64,000 nucleotides of DNA. It comes from Echinococcus granulosus (taxonomy: Eukaryota > Platyhelminthes > Cestoda > Cyclophyllidea > Taeniidae). The stretch covers positions 205,238-269,237 of the forward strand of contig NW_020170414.1 in NCBI RefSeq assembly GCF_000524195.1. Direction: 5' to 3'. Under the pieces are notes generated by a model. The model did not search any database, had not been told where the DNA came from, and worked only from the letters and a program-made list of their open reading frames with translations. Of the stretch, positions 24,241 through 33,590 are shown piece by piece. The number at the start of each line of letters is the position of its first letter. Positions within the stretch are counted from its first letter, which is position 1. Both the position numbers and the translations under genes were made by a program.

Positions 24241-26393
24241 ATGGCGGGTAGGTTGCGCGAATGGTTTGGAGGTGGGGATTCGTATGGCGCTATTTTCCGT
24301 GTTGTCCATTGACGTATTCAGTTTTTAACATTTTTAGATACAAGGTTTTGGTTAAAGTTTTTCAACGATGCTGGTCTTCCAAAGGAAACTTCAAAACGCT
24401 ATACTAGCCTTTTTTGTGAAAATCGCATAACCTTACAGCATCTTCGCTTCCTCGACAAGGATCTTCTTAAAGAAATGGGAATCAATGCTGTTGGAGATAT
24501 TATAACGATCCTTCAATATTGCAAATCCCTTGACATCGATGTAATTTTGCTCTTATTGCTTGACTATCTTCGTTTATAGAAGCTTTCTGACGCACAGACT
24601 GATGTTGTGGTTACCTCGACAACTTCAAGCTCAGAGAAACCATCGATCCTCCCTGGTCACGAATTGCCAGTGCCTTCAAAACGCCGCGTTACAAAGGAAA
24701 TGGAGGGACCTTATGTAGTCAAGTTCCCTGAAGGCAAAACGGAAAAGACTCGACGAATTCTTAAAAAAATGGCAATACGTAGGCTATATAAACAACTGAA
24801 CTTGGGTTTTTTTAGCGGACAGTGGGAATTTTTCCAACGATCCCGGTACTTCCTCGCAGTCATTGCGTACTGTGGTCATTACGGCTACCCCATCCTCAAC
24901 GTCCAAATCGGGTCCTGCTCAGGGAGCTCCTCTTGATTTTGACGAGGAGAGTGATGACGACAATGAAGACTTTGAAGTTATTATATCGAGGTAGTTTTCA
25001 AGCCATTAAGTCCTACTCTTTCTCTGATCACGTCCACTTGCTTGTAGGATCGTCAACTTCTCCTCACGAACCTTTTTTTGTCTATCCTACTGGTTTCCTT
25101 ACTTTCGCCCTTGACTCTCATTGAAATAGGTTAAGCATATCATCTCTATCGCCTTTTGTCCCTCAGTACTAGTCCCGATGTTCGAACAGCAAATCTGGGC
25201 ACTCGGCCCTACGTCGCACGCCCCTCCGTCTTCGATCGCCTTGGTGCGGAGGTATCTTTCCCAAATGTCGCTGCGGCGAAAGGATCCTCTGCTCTACCCC
25301 CCTCCTCGTCTGCCACATCCGGTGGCAAAACTGTCCTTGCTCGCATTGTCGATCGCACCATCACTAGCAACGCGGCAGAGGAGACTCATCTTCGTCATAG
25401 TTTCGCTCAGTCTGGCTCTCTAAAACGATCCGTGAGTAGATAATGGATGCTTGATTAGTCCCAGGAAAAGTTTCCACAACCTTTCAAGTGATTGCTGCCT
25501 CGGCTCTTTGTGTTGATATCAATGGTCCTTCTTTTACTACCTCCATTAAAAGGCAAGTGAATCCATATTTGCCCGTCTGGGTGCTCCTTGGAGTAAAGCA
25601 GCAGAAGACGAGCCCGGCTTACCCTACCAAGGTGTTTTGAAGCTTTCTCGGATGTCAATGCCGAAACCACAGCCTCAAACACCATCACCACCGCATGTTT
25701 TAAAATCCCCTTCCAACTCTCAAGCTCGTGTCTCCGCGAAGAGTCGCCTCGGCTTTGCTCCCTCTGCCTGCAGCCCCACTCTCAACCGATCAGCGGGCAT
25801 CTTCGCCACTGATTTGCAAAGAAATTGTGCGTGCCTACCGTGCTTTTTTATTGTTTCTGCATATAAACCGGGTACTTGCACGCTTCTAGTCGTTACTAGT
25901 CTCGTTTTTGTGCATACATCACGTCAAATTGCAATTTCTCCACTACGCGCCTGCAAATGTTGCCTGAGTTGGGGGTTAATGTTGTGCCACCAGAGTGTGG
26001 TCGGCGTCGGTGACCTGCGCTCGTACTAACTCGATTATCCTTGCCATGGCTGAAGTTACTGCTTGATTGCTGTTTGCCAGTGAAGCCATCACTGAAAGTC
26101 GGAGTTGGCTGGAATGGTTTAGTGCTGCAGGTTTGAACAAATGAATGCATCCATCCCGTGCACATGGCCAATGGGTTGCATAAGTTTAAGAGACAATGTA
26201 GTCTGTTCCTAAATTCCCGGACCTGCCGAGAAAAGTAGCCTCCAATGCACTTGGTCGTTGTTAAATTTACTTTTTCAATTTTCCGTCAACTTCATAGAGA
26301 CAGTGTGGGTCAGCATACGCCCTTGGCCCCACACTGTTCCCCTCATCTCATTTTTCCCTTTCCAGTGCGCCAGAGGTTGGGACGATTCTAACT
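24241..26393 (+). CDS. SAM-domain protein, C19orf47 homologue
   Basis: This is a homologue of the little-studied animal protein C19orf47; no biochemical role is established. Seven exons give 382 aa: 24241-24247, 24338-24540, 24580-24778, 24816-24990, 25167-25431, 25553-25826 and 26368-26393. Intron 3 is 37 nt and exon 1 codes for only two codons plus one base. The SAM domain (about residues 4-68) has FWLKFFNDAGLP and LKEMGINAVGDIITIL, typical of this family. A conserved central segment follows (PVPSKRRVTKEMEG, then KTEKTRRILKK), then an acidic stretch. Short repeated RLG motifs come next: SVFDRLGAE, IFARLGAP, and GVLKLSRM, where human has a GVLKKLG-like segment. The protein ends in RQRLGRF. 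The last small exon rests only on splice consensus and a terminal RLG motif and is the weakest part. Family assignment is firm. Confidence 0.85.
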
Positions 26394-26837
26394 CCCTCAC
26401 CTTTTGCTTTTGGAATTCGTATCTCCCATCGCACTTCCGGTAGTGGTGGAGCTGTTTTCTTCTCTCCTTTGTATATACACCCGCCTTTTAGATAAAAAGC
26501 AATTCACCAAACCTAGCTCATTTCTGTTCTTGCTTAATGTATGGTCTCTTGCATGGGTCACTCTCTTTTAGCGAAAAATACACTTCACTTCAAGTACTGT
26601 TTCCGTAATGACGAATGCTCGTTGGTCAATCTGCTCAAACGTTCATAAATTCGACTGAGTCCAAGATTTCTCTTTGGATTTCAATTAATACCTGCTGTAC
26701 TCAAATAAGAAATCGTAGATACTCTCAAAATATGTGTGTATATACCACAAGAATAGAGAGAATCAAACATTTTAAATCACCAGCACAATCGTCAGGAGTT
26801 CAGGCAGTGATGACAATAGAATGTGTGGGCATGTCAT

Positions 26838-29816
26838 CTAATCGGTCTGATCGAGGACGGGGAAGGCAAGAATGGGTTTTCGGAGGTACGAAAAATCGGG
26901 TAGAAGTGCCAGTACCTTTGAGACGCGTTCTAGCACCTTGGTTTCTTTCGTAGTTGCTGCTATTTCCGACTTATCTGCGTGGACGTCGAGAGAACGAAGA
27001 GTGACGGATAGACTTTGTATCGGGGGGCTCTGAGGTGGTGGCGCAATAGAGTGAAGGAACTCGGCCTCTAGGTCTGAAGAGAAACATTCAAGTGGAGGCC
27101 AAAACAAGCTTTGAGGAGGAGAGACAGAGTGGAGGAGGGTGGTGGTATTTGGTTTGAAAGTCACCAGTTGATAAAATTATCTTGGCGTTCAAGCTAAAAC
27201 AATAATCTTAGAATATTATTTTCTATTTATTCATAATGATGGCAATGGTGTCGCGACGTTAAATTGGACTAGTTTAATTTGCAATAACTGGAAAAAGCAT
27301 AGAAGTAAATAGTGTAAGGAAAAAAACTACAAACCTGATATGGGGGCAGATGGTTTCGGGGTAGCTTTAGAGGGCATTTCTTCAAACAGCTCCAAGTCAG
27401 CTTCTGAGGCGGACTGGATGATATTTTCTACGGATAAAAAAAAGATGCAAATGAGGTGTCATCAATTTCCAGTCAAATATCCCACGGAAGTGTTTTTAGT
27501 TGGCGATGCGGCGCGTACCTAAGTTAATTCTTATAAGGGTAGCGTATTAATTAAAAGTGAGTACGTTAAAAATGAGGAAATTGGTTTTCCGTTACACATT
27601 AATTGAGTAATCTTTAGGATTTGAAACTCCACATGCTAGAACACTGTCTTCTCACCACGATTCGAAGTCATTAAGAAGCACGTGCTTCAGGCAAATAAGC
27701 GTACAAACGCTGACCTCATTCTACTGCCTGCGACTGTAGGTGAAAACTCACCTGGACTAAGGGGATTGGTTAGTCCACTCGCAGACCAGTCAAATTCGGG
27801 TACGGGAATCTTTAATGCAGGATCAGTGGCAGCAGCGTCATTCGCAGACGGAGATGAATGGGTTGGACTTAGATTTGCCGGAGCAACGGTGTGGTTTTCG
27901 ATGGGCGTTGGTTCAAGCAACTTGAGACGTCCGTGATTGGGTAAAGCGAGACGCTACGAGGGAGAGTAGAGTCAAATGCCCTTCTTTTGAAAATACCATG
28001 AAATGGATTATTGTTTCTATCTACAAAAGGTTTTCAAGATTCGGCTAAAAATAGGAGTAGAAAACGATAGTGCCTGAGGGCGATGAAACAATCATAAAAC
28101 CAAAGTGAGTGTCTTCAGTGAGCAGATGGCGAATCAGGAGGAGGAATATCGGAGTTCGTACGTGTAATCACTTCGAAAATGCCCCTAGTAATTTGACTAA
28201 AGCAGAAAAATCTTAATATTTAGTTACAATTAATAGTAATAAGAGTAAGGAAATAATTTTTGGTTCGGGTCGTTTGGAGAGTCATGTGGTTATGAAAAGT
28301 GAGTTAATGGCTAATGTGGTAATGTAGCTAGCTGAAGTACATGATTAGAAAATATGAACACGGTAAACACAAACACCCCGACCACTTCCTACATTACTAA
28401 TCAAACTAAAAGTGGGTAACAACAATAAAATCGCCATGGCAAGCTACTAAACGACCTACATACTTTTTGATCTGCGAAGGAGGTTGCTATCCAAGTTTAT
28501 GCTAGTAAAAGATTGAAAACCAAGCGAGGATGGTAATTAGATACAATAAGAAAATGGAAGAAAGTCGTACTGTGCTCTGTAAATCCACACCGATTGTTCC
28601 GAGAAACATGGAGTATGTATTCGAGGCATTCCAAACGTGGAGAGAGGCGAAAGACTCTGGATGAGCAGAAACGGAGCTTAAAAGACTGAAAAGTGGAAAC
28701 GACATTTGAAATTTGGCACGTGAAAGTCGTTCAACAATTAGATTGTCGTAGATGAATTACTTTTTTACAGCTTTAGTGGACGCCCTCGCCCAGAGGTCTT
28801 CCAGATGAGCTCTAAATTCGCTAACAGCGTTGGGAGATAATAGCTCCGAAGGAACAAACGTATTGAGTCCCGCTCTCTTATCAATTGAGAAGGCTGCTTC
28901 AAGAGCTGTTTGGGTGTGGACTAGGAGATTTTTCTAAAAAAGTGCAACAATTATTAGCGAAAGTAATGTTGCACTGCAAATGCTGCCGAATGATTAAAAA
29001 ACCTACAACGAGGGAGAAAGCAGGAATAATATTTTCGGTTGAATAGACGGGTTTTTGAAAGTCCGAGAAGTCAGCAAACTCTTCGGAGACTTTTTGCGAT
29101 GGATCAGATTCTGTAACAGGACTTTTCTCGGGTTCGGCAGACTGAAACGCTGCGAAATCATCGAAGTCGTCATCGTCACTCGAACTGTTAGAGTAGTACT
29201 CTGGATCTTTGAGAGGAATATGTTTGGGTCCTACAAAATCTATCGAATCATTTTCTGCTACACTCCTGAAGGAAACAAAATCGATGTTTTGCGTATTATC
29301 TACACATTTTGAGGTTTCATATGGGGATTTACCACAGTCAGACGTGATCGAAGGAATAGCTAAAATGTGGGGCGCAGACTTTGAAAGCCTAAGAGACTTT
29401 AAACAACTTGATGGAGGTGACGCCTTATTGCAGACAGCATGCCGTCGATCTACCTTGTGAACAAGTGTGTCAAGAGATCCCCCATTGGTAATCGGTGAGA
29501 CACAGGGGAGTGGGAGATCCAGTTTATCAGAGTTCTCACATTCTTCGCCACAAAGTGTGAGACCATTCCCATCAAAATCATCCAAGACACTTCTTGTATT
29601 AGATGAGTTTGATATGACGCAAGCTAAATGAGATGCAAGATCCCCAACTGTTGTTCCAGGAGGGAATTCGGGTGGCATTTCAAAATCCGATTCACTCGCA
29701 GACTGATCTCCAGGCGAGTTAAATTCGTCAAGAGATTTCTGAACACCGCAATAAGAGGTAGTACAAACTGAGGGGGACTCTAGGGCATCGAAACCATTCA
29801 TACTCATACCACTCAT
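26838..29816 (-). CDS. aftiphilin-like clathrin/AP-1 accessory protein
   Basis: Aftiphilin acts in clathrin-coated trafficking with AP-1 and p200 partners. Seven phase-consistent exons (descending) give 558 aa: 29816-29010, 28933-28761, 28685-28545, 28196-28172, 27953-27752, 27427-27335 and 27073-26838. The large first exon is disordered and acidic, with adaptor-binding style Phe motifs (DDFDDFAAF, EFADFSDF). The C-terminal half matches the conserved aftiphilin region: HTQTALEAAF, SLHVWNASN, then FDWSASGLTNPL (human has a near-identical FDWSSSGLTNPL), EADLELFEEMPSK, and a final KVLALLPDFSYLRKPILAFP. The 25-nt exon 4 and the 3' part of exon 3 are the least certain; they are the only combination I found that keeps phase. 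The ATG at 29816 is the first in frame, and an upstream exon is possible. The gene converges tail to tail on the C19orf47-like gene with about 450 bp between stop codons. Confidence 0.87.
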
Positions 29817-30341
29817 CGAAAACACAGGACGTCAAGCATTGACCAAACACATTTACAGTATACGGGTGAGTTCGTAGGTTATCAAAACACGCTTGTAGAC
29901 GAATGTCAGATTTTCAGTCATATAACTGAGAAGATACTTTAATACGACAAATACAAGTCAGTGTGCTTAGTAGTTTGCAAGACATAATACTAATATCAGC
30001 ACATAGGCAATAAAGAAGTAATTTGTTAACTACACAGTTAATGTTCATAAAAAATGGTTATGTCATGCAAATTGGTGACTTATTTGCCAAAAAGTAGGTT
30101 TCCAGCCAATTAAACACTTTAAAATTCTTAATAACCCGATGGTGGTCAGCGGTGCACAAATGGCATAAACTTCGTCAACCCCAATTTTACAGACATGATC
30201 CCGACACATACATTGAACGACAGATGCAAGTGTAGCATTTTATAACTTTTTTAGGGTGACGTTGCATTTATTTTGAGAATAAACAGAAAAGTTTGAGGGC
30301 AAATGACATGGTCTGAGGGCCAGGCCGCTCGGTGTTGATAC
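29817..30341. other. upstream region of aftiphilin gene
   Basis: AT-rich DNA between the aftiphilin start and the first TRIM. I see no gene or recognisable regulatory motif. The ATAC at 30338-30341 is the target-site copy of the adjoining TRIM. Confidence 0.5.
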
Positions 30342-30539
30342 TGTAGCGCCCTGAGACTCCCTTAAGACGAAAGAAGACACAATACTCGGGCAGAATATAT
30401 ATATTCAGCACGGAGAAGGTGTCTGGGCTATTGGCATGGCCAAAAAGGCCAGCCTTAGCCAGCGAGGTACAAGGGGGCTAATTCGAAGTACAAAAGTGGC
30501 GCCTCACCAATACTGGGGATAAACCACCATCGTATTACA
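30342..30539 (-). repeat. TRIM 3' LTR
   Basis: 198 bp, reading TGTAGCGCCCTGAG at its low-coordinate end and CGTATTACA at its high-coordinate end. It is inverted relative to the element's own direction. Confidence 0.9.
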
Positions 30540-30558
30540 TAGCCTCCCTCCTCTTTTG
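30540..30558 (-). other. TRIM polypurine tract
   Basis: On the minus strand this reads CAAAAGAGGAGGGAGGCTA and directly abuts the 3' LTR, the standard position for the plus-strand priming site of LTR retroelements. The older neighbouring copy keeps a related tract at about 31525-31543. Confidence 0.75.
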
Positions 30559-31108
30559 AGCGTCCTCCCCGGCGCTCCCACAGGTCAACCTCCCGCGTCA
30601 GCCATTACAACGTAGTCGGTGCAGTAAAGAAACACCCACTAGCCGACCGTGCCAGTCACCAAATTAGCGCGCAACTGAGGGGATACTTGACCTCAACGTC
30701 ACTGATACCTCTTGGCAGCTTGACTGGATCTGGGGTTTCGTCCGGTTTGGGGATTTCATTCAGGACGGGGAACTGCGCCGGCCATCATGCGTGTCCATAG
30801 ATAGATGCAGGAACACTGGCCTAAAAGCAGATTTGAGTAAGGAAGTATAAGATTTAAAACAGGTCCATGAGGGACAGTAGGGGAAATCCGTAACGAAACT
30901 TCCAGATGGTTCACAGCTAGTGTCGCTTCAGTTGTTAATAGCTTTTCTGCAGAGCACGGGACTGGGAGGGCTGCCGAAGGTAGACGTCAACACCAACCCT
31001 TCTGTTAGGGGTCATCACCATTCTCCCATCCGTAGCATATGTACTTCTTCCGTCCCACTAAGGCTTATCACGCAGAAGTGGAGAATCAGGATACATGTCT
31101 TTCAAGAT

Positions 31109-31133
31109 CGGGTTCGCTTTCCGCTGCCACCAA
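31109..31133 (-). other. TRIM primer binding site
   Basis: On the minus strand the 5' LTR ends ...GCTACA and is followed at once by TTGGTGGCAGCGG and then AAAGCGAACCCG. Its complement ends in CTGCCACCA and contains GGGTTCG, as in the T-arm, acceptor stem and CCA tail of a tRNA. The match therefore seems to extend into the T-arm and not only the usual 18 nt. The tRNA species is not identified. Confidence 0.75.
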
Positions 31134-31331
31134 TGTAGCGCCCCGAGACTCCATTAAGACGAAAGAAGACACAATACTCGGGCAGAATATATATATTCAG
31201 CACGGAGAAGGTGTCTGGGCTATTGGCATGGCCCAAAAGGCCAGCCCCAGCCAGCGAGGTACAAGGGAACTAATTCGAAGTACAAAAGTGGCGCCTCACC
31301 AATACTGGGGATAAACCACCATCGTATTACA
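31134..31331 (-). repeat. TRIM 5' LTR
   Basis: 198 bp, the same length as the partner LTR, with seven visible substitutions and no indels between them. It contains ACTCGGGCAGAATATATATA, an AT-rich block that could serve as a promoter core in the element (inference). Confidence 0.9.
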
Positions 31332-31335
31332 ATAC

Positions 31336-32454
31336 TGTAGCGCCCCGAGACTTCCCCAAAATAGAGAGAATAAATAATACTCAAGCAGAATGTATACATT
31401 GGACAGATAGAAGGCACTTAGGCTACGGCCATGGCCCAAAAGCCAGGTTGCCCGGTAAGGTACTATAATCAAGTCGAAAGTGACTCCTCGCCAAAACCGA
31501 TTGTAAAACTGCCATCGTATTCTATAGCCCCGCTCCTCTTTTCAGCGTCGTTATTGGCGCTTTTCTAGTCAACCTTCCGTGTCAGCCATCACAACATAGT
31601 TAGCGCTGTAAGAAAACATCCACGAGCCAGCCGTACCAGTCATCAGATTTTTATGCAATTGAGGAGACACTTCACCGTAACGTCATGATCCCGCTTGGCA
31701 CTTCGACTGCATCTGGAGTTTTATCCGATTTGAAAATTGGATTCAGGGACAGAGGATATGATGGCCATCATGCAAGTCCATGGACAGATGTAGGAATACT
31801 GACCTAAAAGCCGGCTTAGGTAAGAAAAAGCGGGATTTAACACTGGTCCGGGGGGGGGGGGAAAGGTCTCGTGTGTGTTCCTCCCTGTTACATTGTTTTC
31901 ATTTCTGATCTGCCCAGTTATAGGTATCTGGGCTCTAACCATCTAGTAGAGAAGTGGAACAGGTATCGAGAGTTCACTTTATCACAGCTTTATGCAGGTA
32001 AGGTAAAGAGACTCTGCGTTGAAGCTATTTTAAAAAGTTTGCAACTAGTGGCGCTTCAGTTGTTAATAGCTTTCTTGCAGAACACATAGCTGCAGTATTT
32101 GCCGAGGGTGGACGTCAGTTTTAGCCCTTACGTTTGGACTCATCTCCGATTCTCCCATCCGCAGCAAATGTACTTCTTCCGCCCCACTATGGTTTATCAG
32201 CCTGCAGTGGAAATCACGTTAGTTTCCTTAAAGATCGGCCGTGCTTTCCGCTGCCACTAAAGTCGAGTCCTAAGGCTTCCCTGAGGGCAAAAGAATACAT
32301 AATACTTCGGCAGAATATATATACATAAAGAAAAAGCAGTGGGTACTTTGGCTACTGACATGGCTCGAAAGTCAGCCTACCCGGCGTGGTACACTTATCA
32401 AGTCAAAAGTTGCTCTCAACCATAACCGACGTTTTAAAAAACCAACGTATTATA
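31336..32454 (-). mobile_element. older TRIM copy, tandem to the intact one
   Basis: A second full-length element in the same orientation: LTRs at about 31336-31524 and 32261-32454, a primer-site remnant CTGCCACTAA at 32251-32260, and internal sequence collinear with the younger copy. The LTRs are clearly much more diverged from each other than those of the younger element. It is flanked by ATAC at 31332-31335 and again at 32455-32458. A run of 12 G lies at 31850-31861. No protein is encoded. Confidence 0.8.
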
Positions 32455-32458
32455 ATAC

Positions 32459-32775
32459 AGTAGGAGAGCCCCTAAGTGACTCGTTGTCATAACTAAGAAA
32501 AAGACGCACAGCCAAAGTAAAACATCACTGTCTTCTCACATAGAGCATTATTATGGGCGTAGCCTCTAGTCAATCTCACGCGTCAGGCATTACAATTTAG
32601 TCAGTGCTAAAAGGAAAAATACCCATTAGTCTACAGTGCCAATCAATAAATTTGCGTGCAAATAAGAGGACGACAGACTGCAGCGTCACCAGTCTTCTTC
32701 TATAATTCTACTAGATTTGGACATTCTCCTAAAAAAATTGTATTTAGGGCCGAATGGTGAAGTTAGCCATCATCT
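32459..32775 (-). mobile_element. third, truncated TRIM copy
   Basis: After the ATAC at 32455-32458 comes a short degenerate LTR remnant (GAGAGCCCCTAAGTGACTC), then internal sequence matching the other two copies (GGGCGTAGCCTCTAGTC, CACGCGTCAGGCATTACAA, and onward to AGTTAGCCATCATC). The right half of the element is missing. Confidence 0.6.
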
Positions 32776-33590
32776 TGTTCTCTTTCTGACAAGGCAAATT
32801 CTATCATTCAACGGTCAAAATCAAAAAAAACTGCCATTTAAAAATATATTTGCTTCTAGCTGCTATGATTGTAGCAACTTCAAACTTTTCTAAAGGGGGT
32901 GAAGGCGTAATACACAGGCAGCATTTGTGTCACCAACCTACAGAAGTTTTCCGGACTTCTTGCATGGTCCTGGGGCCGCCCGGCAAATGTTCAGTGGCGA
33001 ATTCCCTAAGCAGCACATTGCAAAACTGAGAGCATAACTTAAGTATAAAATCTGTTCCAATATATAGATTTGCACGATGCGTCGTCGATGAATTTCTGGT
33101 CATTGCTGAATTCTCGTAAACCTACTCAATGCAAATGATGTGCTGCGGGGGAAAATACATTTTTGCATAGAAACCATGATTAACATTAAATGTTTTCCCA
33201 AGCCAACCCCAATCCCCAAATTCCTGCGTTTTTGTTCAAGGCCATTCTCAGCATCATAACTAAATCGCAATTTAAACTGCCTTTGAGGGTGCTTCAATAC
33301 AACTTTTTTGTTCAAAACATTATTACGAAGGAAACAATGTTGTTATTAGTTTTTGATATATGTATCACCTTATTAGCATGAATTTTTTAAAGTAGTTTTC
33401 TTCTTTTAGGCGAAATGAGTGAGTTTGCAATGCCCCTGAAGCTAACGTATATTTTCCTCCATATTAACCGTCTTCCTCTATTTAATTTCGTAAACACTTA
33501 TGTAACAATTGCCTTCATCACTTGCTGAAGCTTTTGCGCATCAGATGAGATTATTTACACTGGATGGTTCGAAAGTACTTTAGTTAATAT

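Larger units (their letters stand above)
30342..31331 (-). mobile_element. intact TRIM (terminal-repeat retrotransposon in miniature)
   Basis: This is a 990-bp non-coding LTR element. Two 198-bp LTRs (30342-30539 and 31134-31331) begin TG and end CA. By eye they differ at only 7 positions, so insertion is fairly recent. A tRNA-type primer site abuts the 5' LTR at 31133 descending, and a polypurine tract abuts the 3' LTR at 30540-30558, which fixes the minus orientation. The flanks are identical 4-bp target duplications, ATAC at 30338-30341 and 31332-31335. The internal 594 bp has no open frame worth calling, so it must depend on an autonomous partner (probably Gypsy-like, inferred from the 4-bp duplication and primer site). 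Related TRIMs (Ta-TRIM) are described in taeniid tapeworms; whether this is the same family cannot be told here. Confidence 0.9.

Noticed and set aside
25464..25552. An open segment between exons 5 and 6 of the C19orf47-like gene that looked like an exon
   Set aside because: Its frame does not fit the flanking phases, whereas an acceptor at 25552 gives IFARLGAP in frame, matching the repeated RLG motif of the family.
31090..31133. A tRNA-like 3' end next to the LTR, considered as a tRNA gene
   Set aside because: Only the T-arm, acceptor 3' strand and encoded CCA complement are present, at the exact position of a retroelement primer site.
30542..31133. Open frames in the TRIM interior, considered as gag/pol remnants
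   Set aside because: They are short, have no zinc knuckle, protease or reverse transcriptase motif, and are not preserved between copies.
31850..31861. Run of 12 G, possible quadruplex or regulatory tract
   Set aside because: It is a single uninterrupted homopolymer inside a decayed TRIM copy, more likely slippage or an assembly artefact.
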